From NCBI RefSeq assembly GCF_014646115.1, contig NZ_BMMV01000015.1, forward strand, positions 124,001-188,000: a stretch of 64,000 bases of DNA, in the 5' to 3' direction. The notes beneath the pieces are model-generated. The model searched no databases. It worked only from the letters and a program-made list of their open reading frames with translations, and was not told the origin of the DNA. Positions within the stretch are counted from its first letter, which is position 1. Each line of letters begins with the position of its first letter. The position numbers were made by a program, and so were the translations under genes. Below, piece after piece: positions 9,001 to 17,940 of this stretch. The DNA is from Streptomyces camponoticapitis. Lineage in GTDB: Bacteria > Actinomycetota > Actinomycetes > Streptomycetales > Streptomycetaceae.

Positions 9001-9336
9001 CACCGCTACCAACTGGGCCTCGCCCTGCGCTACCTCGCGGACAAGTTCACCGGCACCGGCCGGGCGGAGGAAGCGGCCACCGCGGCGCGAGAGGCCGCCA
9101 CGCTCTGGCGTGCCCTGGCCGCCGAATCCCCCTCCCATTACCGCGGTGTCGCCGCGGCGCTCTACCTCGTCGCCGACAACCTGCGCCGACTCCGCCCGGC
9201 CGAGGCCCTGTCCGCGGCGGAGGAGTCCGCCGCCCTCCTGGCGCGGTTCCCTTCCGACGATGCCGCCGAACAGCGCTCCACCCTGGCGACGGTCAACGAC
9301 CTCGTCGCCATGATCAAGACGGCTCTGCGGGAGTAG
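6070..9336 (+). CDS. Large P-loop NTPase with C-terminal TPR-like helical repeats (STAND-like), function unknown
   Basis: The protein has 1088 residues from TTG 6070; GTG 6094 is an alternative start. The N-terminus contains GFAYGCIGADIHVFGDG and PSRMLNARYEVVGFTGR, which I recall from uncharacterised Streptomyces ATP-binding proteins. A P-loop GGQGKS lies at about 96-101, with a Walker B-like VLLVVDYAD ending near 152. From about residue 480 to the end there are many 30-40-residue helical repeats rich in A/E/R/L (for example EAVRLYRELAASNP, EAIEGFRRLAAVNP), read here as TPRs. An NTPase switch followed by repeats resembles STAND signalling proteins used in regulation or immunity. No effector domain is visible, so the function is left open. 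The gene is single, behind an inverted repeat. Confidence 0.7.
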   Translation: MRHSHEQTVQAVNGFAYGCIGADIHVFGDGVPLYVLQQWRRAPRPDPSWLLDLPSRMLNARYEVVGFTGREEALSDLRRWRDGGPRLAVRWLHAQGGQGKSRLAARFAKESAEVGWTAATAGRGPGVAHPPPGSQDLRTDTRAGVLLVVDYADRWPVAHLTWLLSNALLHQVTVQARVLLLARGRDAWPAVRASVADLQADVSTYALPPLTDVGGVGEGERHGMFLAARDAFAELYGMPAYDIEPPGELSGPDFGLTLAVHLAALATVDRHAHSAPATTAPDMTGLTAYLLDRERRHWRTLHEAGALSSTTAEVSRAVFVAALTGSLPYREAKGALERAGLGAAADRLLTDHAYCYPPGASDTVLEPLYPDRLAEDFLALSLPGHGLTDHAADPWAAGMPELLLPVVPTAGSAVSENDPDRNGAGDLPPYAPRALTFLTAASHRWPHLLPTLAALDARLPDDADRGEELAAAAADLTERLAPLRLSATTDPGEHARIHRELGQRLDKARRAETAAPAFAEAVRLYRELAASNPPDYEALFAEASFELAMALVFAELEPWARDPAANLAADTERLDQAATAFREAIEGFRRLAAVNPAEHQGNLVAALTAAAFLVPRLGPSDTAVGAALEAIDLARGLADADPGEWAHQLPYVLVTSATALAGQHPGQAWALADEAVGIARRLASEAPDEHVRDLVFTLSTQGAVLLRLERAEEAVDVLSEAAELSRRSPEAGEDKDPWFEVMAHAISFVWLQERATGTGTGRGVAVRVLGRLAHGNTSGRASALLRALMALQGTLDASADGEEVISLHRDIIHLLRTSDEISYAGDDGLIGRSDINGVLGQASLHLARAGRWDEAVAYLNETAQETWADGAGPLNATLASAVTWIAAQLAGLDPTEDGNPYHRMARPQAVRVMKRIAETYRRLARDDPAAHELGLAVTMKILSQSLWELGRRQESVNAGLESVRVWRRCAARDNSAEHRYQLGLALRYLADKFTGTGRAEEAATAAREAATLWRALAAESPSHYRGVAAALYLVADNLRRLRPAEALSAAEESAALLARFPSDDAAEQRSTLATVNDLVAMIKTALRE

Positions 9337-9382
9337 TCCGGGTGTGTACGCCACCCCGGTCCGGCGCCCCCGCCCCGTCCCG

Positions 9383-10174
9383 TCAGATCACGTTCAGCGC
9401 CGCCGCGCCGCCCACCCCGCCGAGCAGCATGAACGCCGGCATCAGCACCTTTATCTCCACCCAGCTCCCGGCCCTGAAGCGGATCGCCTTCGGCGGGCCG
9501 ATCGGGTACCAGCGCTTGCGGCCCACCGGTATCGGCCACAGGATCGGGCAGCCCGACACCGTCAGCGCGTCGCCGATGTCGTGCACCAGCGCGCCCAGGA
9601 CGATCGGCAGCCCCAGCCACAGATACTCCTGGCCCGGGGCGGTGAAGAGCCAGTCCGAGCCGTTGCCCGGTTTGTCCAGTACGCCGGCCAGGATCCACGC
9701 GCTCGTCGCGCCGAGCAGCCACACCAGTACGTCGCTGGAGACCCGTGCCGCCCGCCAGAGCAGGCCCTCCACGGCCAGCACCATATGGACGAAGAGCAGC
9801 GCGAGTACCGCCCAGCGTCCGCCGAGGACCGCCGTCGCCGAGGCGCCGCCGCCGATCATGACGGCCCAGAGCCAGGTGTGCGTGAGTGTGCGGTGACCGC
9901 CGGTCCTGCGGGCGTCGGCCGGTTTCTTCGTCGCTTTGTAGACGGCGAACGACAGCTTGTCGACGATGCCGCAGACCGCCTTGGACACCGGGCCGAACGC
10001 CCGCGAGATCGTCGCCGACTTGTGGTCCAGGTCGGGGGCGAGCGCCGCGCCCGCGCAGATCAGCGCTCCGACGACCAGCACGGGCCACGGCATGGCGCGG
10101 TCGGCCGCCGCCGCGGCGGCTCCCACACCCAGCCAGGCGGCGGCACCCGACAGCGAGTGCGCCGGCCCCATCAT
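9383..10174 (-). CDS. DUF457/YdjM-type membrane-bound metal-dependent hydrolase
   Basis: The protein has 263 residues (Met1 and Met2 are adjacent alternatives). HSLSG near the N-terminus, APDLDHKSAT, GGHRTLTHTW and HDIGDALT supply the His and Asp residues that characterise the DUF457 metal-binding group. Several hydrophobic helices place it in the membrane. Substrates of this family are poorly known. It converges with the P-loop/TPR gene (46-base gap) and diverges from the helicase gene. Confidence 0.75.
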   Translation of the reverse strand: MMGPAHSLSGAAAWLGVGAAAAAADRAMPWPVLVVGALICAGAALAPDLDHKSATISRAFGPVSKAVCGIVDKLSFAVYKATKKPADARRTGGHRTLTHTWLWAVMIGGGASATAVLGGRWAVLALLFVHMVLAVEGLLWRAARVSSDVLVWLLGATSAWILAGVLDKPGNGSDWLFTAPGQEYLWLGLPIVLGALVHDIGDALTVSGCPILWPIPVGRKRWYPIGPPKAIRFRAGSWVEIKVLMPAFMLLGGVGGAAALNVI

Positions 10175-10259
10175 GGTCGTCCCCGCATGATCGATCCCCG
10201 CCCCGTCGTCGCCCTGGTGGTACGTGCGATGGGCCCACCGCCGTTGCGGAAAGGCCCAG

Positions 10260-10288
10260 TTGACAGAGCAGCGTACCGGGAGTGATCT
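10260..10288 (+). promoter_or_regulatory. Candidate promoter for the helicase gene
   Basis: A perfect -35 hexamer TTGACA (10260-10265) is followed after 17 bases by a poor -10 (TGATCT, 10283-10288). It lies about 50 bases before the GTG start of the helicase gene. The -35 is convincing; the -10 is not. Confidence 0.35.
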
Positions 10289-10341
10289 TCCGCCTGTCGT
10301 CCGGTTCCCGCTTCCGGGCGGAAGGCAGGCAAGATGGGGGC

Positions 10342-12864
10342 GTGACCCTTATTGATCAGCTGCCGCCGGATGCCGACCCCGATGCCCTCTTCGAGGCTTT
10401 CTCGTCATGGGCCGAGGGCGAGGGCATCACGCTCTATCCGGCTCAGGAGGAGGCGCTGATCGAGGTGGTCTCCGGGGCGAACGTGATCGTCTCCACCCCC
10501 ACCGGCTCCGGAAAGAGCCTGATCGCGGCGGGTGCGCACTTCACGGCGCTGGCCCAGGACAAGGTCACCTTCTACACCGCCCCGATCAAGGCGCTGGTGT
10601 CGGAGAAGTTCTTCGACCTGTGCAAGCTCTTCGGTACCGAGAACGTCGGCATGCTCACCGGCGACGCGTCCGTGAACGCCGACGCGCCGGTGATCTGCTG
10701 CACGGCGGAGGTGCTGGCCTCCATCGCACTGCGCGACGGCAAGCAGGCCGACATCGGCCAGGTCGTGATGGACGAGTTCCACTTCTACGCGGAGCCGGAC
10801 CGGGGCTGGGCCTGGCAGATCCCGCTCCTGGAACTGCCGCAGGCGCAGTTCATCCTGATGTCGGCGACGCTCGGCGACGTGTCGCGGTTCGAGGAGGACC
10901 TGACCCGCCGCACGGGCCGGCCGACCTCCGTGGTCCGCTCGGCGACGCGGCCGGTGCCGCTGAGCTACGAGTACCGGCTCACCCCGATCACCGAGACGCT
11001 GACCGAGCTGTTGGAGACCCGTCAGGCGCCGGTCTACATCGTGCACTTCACGCAGGCGGCGGCCGTCGAGCGCGCGCAGTCGCTGATGAGCATCAACATG
11101 TGCACGCGTGAGGAGAAGGACCGGATCGCCGATCTGATCGGCAACTTCCGTTTCACCACCAAGTTCGGCCGCAATCTCTCCCGTTACGTACGCCATGGCA
11201 TCGGGGTGCACCACGCGGGGATGCTGCCGAAGTACCGCCGGCTCGTCGAAAAGCTCGCGCAGGCGGGTCTGTTGAAGGTGATCTGCGGTACGGACACGCT
11301 CGGCGTCGGCGTCAACGTCCCCATCCGTACCGTGCTGTTCACGGCACTGACCAAGTACGACGGCACGCGCGTACGCACGCTCCGCGCCCGCGAGTTCCAC
11401 CAGATCGCGGGCCGCGCGGGCCGGGCCGGTTTCGACACGGCGGGCTTCGTCGTCGCGCAGGCGCCCGAGCATGTCGTGGAGAACGAGAAGGCGCTCGCCA
11501 AGGCGGGCGACGACCCGAAGAAGCGCCGCAAGGTGGTCCGCAAGAAGGCCCCCGAGGGTTTCGTCGCCTGGTCGGAGACGACGTTCGACAAGCTCATCAC
11601 CTCCGACCCGGAGCCGCTGACCTCCCGCTTCCGGGTCACCCACACCATGCTGCTGTCGGTCATCGCGCGGCCGGGCAACGCCTTCGAGGCGATGCGCCGT
11701 CTCCTGGAGGACAACCACGAGCCGCGCAAGCAGCAGTTGCGGCACATCAGGCGCGCGATCGCCATCTACCGGTCGCTGCTGGACGGCGGCGTGGTGGAGC
11801 GGCTGGAGACCCCGGACGCGGAGGGCCGCATCATCCGGCTCACCGTCGACCTCCAGCAGAACTTCGCGCTCAACCAGCCGCTGTCGACCTTCGCACTGGC
11901 CGCGTTCGAACTGCTGGACCCGGCCTCGCCCTCGTACGCGCTGGACATGGTCTCCGTGGTCGAGTCGACGCTGGACGATCCCCGGCAGATCCTCGCCGCG
12001 CAGCAGAACAAGGCGCGGGGCGAGGCGATCGGGCAGATGAAGGCCGACGGCGTCGAGTACGAGGAACGGATGGAGCGGCTCCAGGAGTTCACGTATCCGA
12101 AGCCCCTGGAAGAGCTGCTGTGGCACGCGTACGAGGTCTACCGCACCAGCCATCCGTGGGTCGGCGACCACCCGGTGTCGCCGAAGTCCGTCATCCGTGA
12201 CATGTACGAACGGGCCATGACCTTCACGGAGTTCACGTCCCACTACGAGCTGGCGCGCACGGAGGGCATCGTGCTGCGGTATCTCGCGGGCGCGTACAAG
12301 GCGTTCGAGCACACCATCCCCGACGACCTCAAGTCGGAGGACCTGGAGGATCTGATCGCCTGGCTGGGCGAGATGGTGCGGCAGGTCGACTCCAGCCTCC
12401 TGGACGAGTGGGAGCAGCTGGCCAACCCGGAGGTGGAGACCGCCGAGGAGGCGCGGGAGAAGGCCGACCAGGTCAAGCCGGTCACGGCGAACGGCCGTGC
12501 CTTCCGGGTCCTGGTGCGCAACGCGATGTTCCGCAGGGTGGAGCTGGCGGCGCTGGACAGGGTGAACGAGCTGGGCGAGATGGACGCCGAATCGGGCTGG
12601 GACGCGGACGCCTGGGGCGAGGCGATGGACGGCTACTGGGACGAGTACGAGGAGCTGGGCACCGGTCCCGACGCGCGTGGGCCGAAGCTGCTCGGCATCG
12701 AGGAGGACCCGGCCCACGGGCTGTGGCGGGTCCGGCAGTCGTTCGCCGATCCGAACGGCGACCATGACTGGGGCATCAGCGCGGAGGTCGATCTCGCCGC
12801 GTCCGACGAGGAGGGCCGGGCCGTGGTCCGTGTCACCTCCGTGGGCCAGTTGTCGAGCGTCTGA
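10342..12864 (+). CDS. Ski2-like DEAD/DEAH-box RNA helicase with C-terminal DUF3516-type region
   Basis: The protein has 840 residues from the GTG at 10342, which has a G-rich ribosome site (GGGGG) just upstream; an in-frame ATG at 10282 is less likely. Motif I PTGSGKS is at about 53-59. Motif II is DEFH (144-147), an unusual DExH variant. Motif III is SATLGD and motif VI is HQIAGRAGRAGFD. The second half carries the long helical and DUF3516-like regions of Ski2/HelY-related actinobacterial helicases (for example YWDEYEELG and GLWRVRQSFADPNGDHDWG). ATP-driven unwinding of structured RNA in the cytoplasm is expected. tesB follows 39 bases downstream and may be cotranscribed. Confidence 0.9.
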   Translation: MTLIDQLPPDADPDALFEAFSSWAEGEGITLYPAQEEALIEVVSGANVIVSTPTGSGKSLIAAGAHFTALAQDKVTFYTAPIKALVSEKFFDLCKLFGTENVGMLTGDASVNADAPVICCTAEVLASIALRDGKQADIGQVVMDEFHFYAEPDRGWAWQIPLLELPQAQFILMSATLGDVSRFEEDLTRRTGRPTSVVRSATRPVPLSYEYRLTPITETLTELLETRQAPVYIVHFTQAAAVERAQSLMSINMCTREEKDRIADLIGNFRFTTKFGRNLSRYVRHGIGVHHAGMLPKYRRLVEKLAQAGLLKVICGTDTLGVGVNVPIRTVLFTALTKYDGTRVRTLRAREFHQIAGRAGRAGFDTAGFVVAQAPEHVVENEKALAKAGDDPKKRRKVVRKKAPEGFVAWSETTFDKLITSDPEPLTSRFRVTHTMLLSVIARPGNAFEAMRRLLEDNHEPRKQQLRHIRRAIAIYRSLLDGGVVERLETPDAEGRIIRLTVDLQQNFALNQPLSTFALAAFELLDPASPSYALDMVSVVESTLDDPRQILAAQQNKARGEAIGQMKADGVEYEERMERLQEFTYPKPLEELLWHAYEVYRTSHPWVGDHPVSPKSVIRDMYERAMTFTEFTSHYELARTEGIVLRYLAGAYKAFEHTIPDDLKSEDLEDLIAWLGEMVRQVDSSLLDEWEQLANPEVETAEEAREKADQVKPVTANGRAFRVLVRNAMFRRVELAALDRVNELGEMDAESGWDADAWGEAMDGYWDEYEELGTGPDARGPKLLGIEEDPAHGLWRVRQSFADPNGDHDWGISAEVDLAASDEEGRAVVRVTSVGQLSSV

Positions 12865-12903
12865 GAGTCCCTGGCCGATCGATACCCGTGGAGTACGAGA
12901 ACC

Positions 12904-13776
12904 ATGACGAATCCCGCCGAGAGACTGGTCGACCTGCTCGATCTGGAGCGGATCGAGGTCAACATCTTCCGCGGGCGCAGCCCGCACGAGTCGCTGCAAC
13001 GGGTCTTCGGCGGCCAGGTCGCCGGCCAGGCCCTGGTGGCGGCCGGGCGCACCACGGAGAGCGACCGGCCGGTCAACTCGCTGCACGCGTATTTCCTGCG
13101 GCCGGGCCGGCCCGGTGTGCCGATCGTCTACCAGGTGGAGCGGGTGCGGGACGGCCGGTCGTTCACGACGCGCCGGGTCACCGCGGTGCAGGAGGGGCGG
13201 ACGATCTTCAATCTGACGGCGTCCTTCCACCACCCCGAGGAGGGCGGCTTCGAGCACCAGCTGCCGCCGCGCCTCGACTTCCCGGACCCGGAGTCCCTGC
13301 CGACGGTGGCCGACGAGGTCCGTGAGCATCTGGGCGGGCTGCCGGAGACGTTCGAGCGGATGGCGCGCCGACAGCCGTTCGACATCCGCTACGCGGACCG
13401 GCTGCGCTGGACGGCGGAGGAGATCGAGCGGGCGGATCCTCGCAGCGCGGTGTGGATGCGGGCGGTGGGCCCGCTGGGCGACGACCCCCTGGTGCACACC
13501 TGCGCGCTGACGTACGCGAGCGACATGACGCTGCTGGACGCGGTCCGTATCCCGGTTGAGCCGCTGTGGGGGCCGCGCGGGTACGACATGGCGTCGCTGG
13601 ACCACGCGATGTGGTTCCACCGGCCGTTCCGGGCGGACGAGTGGTTCCTGTACGACCAGGAGTCGCCGATCGCGACCGGCGGGCGGGGGCTGGCCCGGGG
13701 GCGTATCTACGACCGCTCGGGCCGGCTTCTGGTCTCGGTCGTCCAGGAGGGGCTGTTCCGCAAGCTCGGCGGGTGA
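12904..13776 (+). CDS. tesB: Acyl-CoA thioesterase II
   Basis: The protein has 290 residues, the normal TesB length, built as two hotdog folds. Recognisable elements are RVFGGQVAGQALVAA and LHAYFLRPG in the first half and YASDMTLLDA and LDHAMWFHRPFRADEWFLY in the second. The last covers the conserved LDHxxWFH region near the catalytic Asp/Gln/Thr network. It hydrolyses medium- and long-chain acyl-CoA to free acid and CoA in the cytoplasm. It lies between the helicase and glutathione peroxidase genes with short gaps (39 and 51 bases), which suggests one transcript. Confidence 0.9.
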   Translation: MTNPAERLVDLLDLERIEVNIFRGRSPHESLQRVFGGQVAGQALVAAGRTTESDRPVNSLHAYFLRPGRPGVPIVYQVERVRDGRSFTTRRVTAVQEGRTIFNLTASFHHPEEGGFEHQLPPRLDFPDPESLPTVADEVREHLGGLPETFERMARRQPFDIRYADRLRWTAEEIERADPRSAVWMRAVGPLGDDPLVHTCALTYASDMTLLDAVRIPVEPLWGPRGYDMASLDHAMWFHRPFRADEWFLYDQESPIATGGRGLARGRIYDRSGRLLVSVVQEGLFRKLGG

Positions 13777-13827
13777 AGCGCGACAATGGTGGGGATTACG
13801 GGGACCGACTGCTCCGAGGAGACCTTG

Positions 13828-14316
13828 ATGACTGTGTACGACATCCCGCTGCGCACGCTCAGCGGTGAGCCCACCTCCCTGGCCGCGTACAAGGGCCGGG
13901 CGGTGCTGGTGGTGAACGTGGCGTCGAAGTGCGGTCTCACTCCGCAGTACGCGGGCCTGGAGCGGCTCCAGCAGACGTACGGCGAGCGTGGCCTGACGGT
14001 CGTGGGCGTGCCCTGCAACCAGTTCGCGGGCCAGGAGCCTGGCAGCGCCGAGGAGATCGAGACGTTCTGCTCGACGACGTACGGCGTGAGCTTCCCGCTG
14101 CTGGAGAAGTCCGAGGTCAACGGCGAGAACCGGCACCCGCTGTACGCGGCGCTGACCGAGCGTGCCGACGCCGAGGGCGAGGCGGGTGACGTGCAGTGGA
14201 ACTTCGAGAAGTTCCTGATCTCCCCGGAGGGTGAGGTCGTGGGCCGGATCCGTCCCCGTACGGAGCCGGAGGCCCCTGAGGTCGTCGCGGCGATCGAGGC
14301 TCAACTCCCCGCGTAA
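13828..14316 (+). CDS. Glutathione peroxidase-family thiol peroxidase (Cys type)
   Basis: The protein has 162 residues from the ATG at 13828, which has GAGGAG upstream. The peroxidatic residue is Cys35 in NVASKCGLTPQY, in place of selenocysteine. The other catalytic residues Gln69 (NQFAGQEPG) and Trp124 (VQWNFEKFL) are present. Bacterial Cys-type members reduce hydroperoxides, usually using thioredoxin because actinomycetes lack glutathione. No signal peptide is present, so it is cytoplasmic. Confidence 0.9.
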   Translation: MTVYDIPLRTLSGEPTSLAAYKGRAVLVVNVASKCGLTPQYAGLERLQQTYGERGLTVVGVPCNQFAGQEPGSAEEIETFCSTTYGVSFPLLEKSEVNGENRHPLYAALTERADAEGEAGDVQWNFEKFLISPEGEVVGRIRPRTEPEAPEVVAAIEAQLPA

Positions 14317-14334
14317 CGCGCGCTCTTCACCACT

Positions 14335-14364
14335 GTGCCCGGCCCCTGACAGGGGGCCGGGCAC
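14335..14364 (+). terminator. Hairpin terminator after the peroxidase gene
   Basis: A perfect 12-bp stem (GTGCCCGGCCCC at 14335-14346 with its complement at 14353-14364) has a 6-base loop. It starts 18 bases after the stop codon. Confidence 0.65.
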
Positions 14365-14510
14365 CGGTGTGTCCGGACCCGGCACCGGTTCATACACCAT
14401 GCATCCACGCTCTCATCACGGTTTCGCCACAACCGGAGCGAGGGTCGTACAAGGGGGCAAGTCACGCCGCTACGGTCATCCCCTCACGAAGCAGCCCTTG
14501 GGGGACACAC

Positions 14511-15032
14511 ATGAGCTTTCCACCACCCGCCGCGCCCGGTCCCAACCCGTATGCCGGCCCGCCGGCACCGCCGCCCGGCGGACGTCCGAAGTGGACGCGC
14601 AAGCGGGTGCTGCTTCCACTGGTGGCGCTGCTGTTCTTCCTGGGCGTGGGCTTCGGCTCGGCGGGCGGCACGGCGCAGACTGAGGACAAGGCCGACGCGA
14701 AGCCGGGTCCCACGACGACGGTCACGGCCACCACGACGGCCACCCCGGAACCGGTGGCCGCCGAGACGGTGACGGCCACTCCCAAGCCCGCGCCGACCGT
14801 CACCGAGACGAAGACCGTCAGGGTCACGGTCGCGCCCGCCGCCGACGACAACGGTGACAGCGGCGGGTCGAACGGCTCGGGGGGCTCGGACACGGGCGGC
14901 TCGGGAGGCGGCTCCACGTACTACGCCAACTGCACCGCCGTCCGGGCCGCCGGCGCCGACCCCATCCGCACCGGAGACCCCGGCTACGGCTCGCATCTGG
15001 ACCGCGACGGCGACGGCGTCGCCTGCGAGTGA
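14511..15032 (+). CDS. Membrane-anchored protein with C-terminal excalibur calcium-binding domain
   Basis: The protein has 173 residues. ATG 14511 is preceded by GGGGGA. A proline-rich cytoplasmic head (about 1-25) is followed by one membrane helix (VLLPLVALLFFLGVGFG). Next come a Thr/Val/Pro-rich linker, a Gly/Ser-rich stretch, and the excalibur domain at the end (YYANCTAVRAAG, then HLDRDGDGVACE). The domain holds the two cysteines and the DxDxDG calcium loop. The domain should sit outside the cell, in or on the wall. Its partner or substrate is unknown. It converges with the acyl-CoA dehydrogenase gene (20-base gap). Confidence 0.85.
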   Translation: MSFPPPAAPGPNPYAGPPAPPPGGRPKWTRKRVLLPLVALLFFLGVGFGSAGGTAQTEDKADAKPGPTTTVTATTTATPEPVAAETVTATPKPAPTVTETKTVRVTVAPAADDNGDSGGSNGSGGSDTGGSGGGSTYYANCTAVRAAGADPIRTGDPGYGSHLDRDGDGVACE

Positions 15033-15052
15033 GCCACCCGGCCCGCGTCGCC

Positions 15053-16297
<1,245 letters not shown>

Positions 16298-16325
16298 CGT
16301 CATCCTCCAGCACTGCTGTTACTTA

Positions 16326-16347
16326 CGGTAACACAAGTCTGTTACCG
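16326..16347. promoter_or_regulatory. 22-bp palindromic operator between acyl-CoA dehydrogenase and tetR
   Basis: CGGTAACA (16326-16333) and its perfect complement TGTTACCG (16340-16347) flank a 6-base spacer. The site lies 29 bases upstream of the dehydrogenase start, where a repressor would block its promoter, and about 100 bases upstream of tetR. The size and symmetry fit a TetR-family dimer site. Confidence 0.62.
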
Positions 16348-16450
16348 GCAAGTAGAGGATGTCAACCTGCGGCAGTCTGATCTGCGGGGACGGCGGCCTT
16401 GGTGTTACGTTGCCGGGGCGTCACGGAATCGCTCGGGCGGGGAGACACTC

Positions 16451-17095
16451 ATGGGGACCACACAGCAGGCCGACCAGCACCGCTCAGCCCATCAGCGGCG
16501 CCGCCAACTCCTGGAGGCCGCCGACCGGGTCGTGCTGCGTGACGGCCCGAAAGCCTCCATGAACGCGATCGCGGCGGAGGCGGGTATCACCAAGCCGATC
16601 CTCTACCGCCACTTCGGCGACAAGGGCGGGCTCTACCGCGCCCTGGCGAAGCGTCATACGGACGCGCTGCTCAGCGCGTTGAAGGCGGCGCTCGACGCGC
16701 CCGCCGACCGCCGCGAGCGGGTGGAGGCCACGCTCGACACGTATCTCGCCGCGATCGAGGCGCGTCCCCAGGTGTACCGCTTCCTGATGCATCCCGCCGA
16801 GGACAGCCAACTCCCCGAGCAGGGCTTCGACGTGGGCCGGCACTCGGCGCCGCTGCTGCGCCGCCTCGGCGAGGAGCTGGCCGTCGTCATCGAGGAGCGG
16901 GTCGACCTCGGCCCGGGGAGCGCGCAGCTGGCCCGTGTCTGGGGCCATGGGATCGTCGGCATGATGCACGCGGCCGGTGACTGGTGGCTCGGCGAACGCC
17001 CTTGCTCCCGCGCCCAGTTGGTGAGCAGTCTGGCCGATCTGCTGTGGGGCAGGCTGTCGGCGGTGGCCGACCGGGCGGGCAGCCCCGGGCTCTGA
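16451..17095 (+). CDS. TetR-family transcriptional regulator
   Basis: The protein has 214 residues. ATG 16451 has GGGGAG about 6 bases upstream. The N-terminal TetR helix-turn-helix is clear (MNAIAAEAGITKPILYRHFG, then DKGGLYRAL, about 37-65). The C-terminal ligand domain is helical and specific to this subgroup. The divergent acyl-CoA dehydrogenase and the shared palindrome suggest local control of fatty-acid or acyl-CoA metabolism, with an acyl-CoA as probable inducer; that ligand is inference. A short hairpin (17071-17078 with 17101-17108) overlaps the stop region. Confidence 0.87.
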   Translation: MGTTQQADQHRSAHQRRRQLLEAADRVVLRDGPKASMNAIAAEAGITKPILYRHFGDKGGLYRALAKRHTDALLSALKAALDAPADRRERVEATLDTYLAAIEARPQVYRFLMHPAEDSQLPEQGFDVGRHSAPLLRRLGEELAVVIEERVDLGPGSAQLARVWGHGIVGMMHAAGDWWLGERPCSRAQLVSSLADLLWGRLSAVADRAGSPGL

Positions 17096-17129
17096 CACGT
17101 CCGCCCGGGGGTACGAGGCGGCCCGGCGC

Positions 17130-17666
17130 TCAGCTCCAGGACGCGCGCCGCGCCGCCCGCAGCAGCTTGGCCCGGCGCAGACCCGTCAGCCGGTCGGCGT
17201 AGACCAGCCCCTCCAGATGGTCGCACTCGTGCTGGAGGCAGCGCCCGAAGAAGCCTGTGCCGTGAATCCGTACGGGCTCACCGTCCACCGTCACGCCCTC
17301 CACCACCGCGTGGTCGAACCGCTCCGTGCCCGCTTCGAGGCCGGGCAGCGAGAGGCAGCCCTCGGGCCCCCGTACGGTGACCCCGTCCGCCTCCACCAGC
17401 CGGGGATTGACGACGTGTCCGAGATGGCGGACGTCCTCGTCGTCGGGGCAGTCGTACACGAACACCTGTAGCGGCACCCCGATCTGGTTCGCCGCGAGGC
17501 CGACCCCGCTCGCCCGGTACATCGTCGCGAACAGGTCCTCGACCAGCCGCGCGAGTCGCGGCCCGAAGTCCGTGACGGGCGCGCAGGGGGCGTGCAGGGC
17601 CGGGTCGCCGAGCAGCCGCAGGGGACGCACCCGTCCGGCGCTGCCGGGGATCGGCCGGTTTCGCAT
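17130..17666 (-). CDS. def: Peptide deformylase
   Basis: The protein has 178 residues. All three motifs are present: GVGLAANQIG (54-63), EGCLS (102-106) and HECDH (146-150). Cys104, His146 and His150 bind the metal and Glu147 is catalytic. It removes the formyl group from nascent proteins in the cytoplasm. It is not next to fmt, so it is probably one of the paralogues that streptomycetes carry. It converges with tetR. Confidence 0.93.
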   Translation of the reverse strand: MRNRPIPGSAGRVRPLRLLGDPALHAPCAPVTDFGPRLARLVEDLFATMYRASGVGLAANQIGVPLQVFVYDCPDDEDVRHLGHVVNPRLVEADGVTVRGPEGCLSLPGLEAGTERFDHAVVEGVTVDGEPVRIHGTGFFGRCLQHECDHLEGLVYADRLTGLRRAKLLRAARRASWS

Positions 17667-17940
17667 GGTCTCGACGCTCCGTCCCGGCCGGTTACCGGCG
17701 CACCGGCCGTCGATGGGTGCCGAGTTCGCTTGCCGTCATCGCGCCAGGGTACGTCGTCGCCGGGAGCGGGAGCCGCACGGGTGACGGCTCCGCCCAGGGA
17801 AGCACGGACCCGAACTGTGTGACGGGCGTGGCGGGTGGGTCGTCGCGGTTATCTGAATGTGATGTGCCGCATGTCTGGTTTTCGTCGCTCACCTGTGCCT
17901 AAAGTTGCGCCACCAAATTAATCTCAGAGTGAGAGGAATT

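Noticed and set aside
10405..14400. 1331-codon open frame on the minus strand
   Set aside because: It lies opposite the helicase, tesB and peroxidase genes, all of which have clear families on the plus strand. It is an antisense shadow of GC-rich coding DNA.
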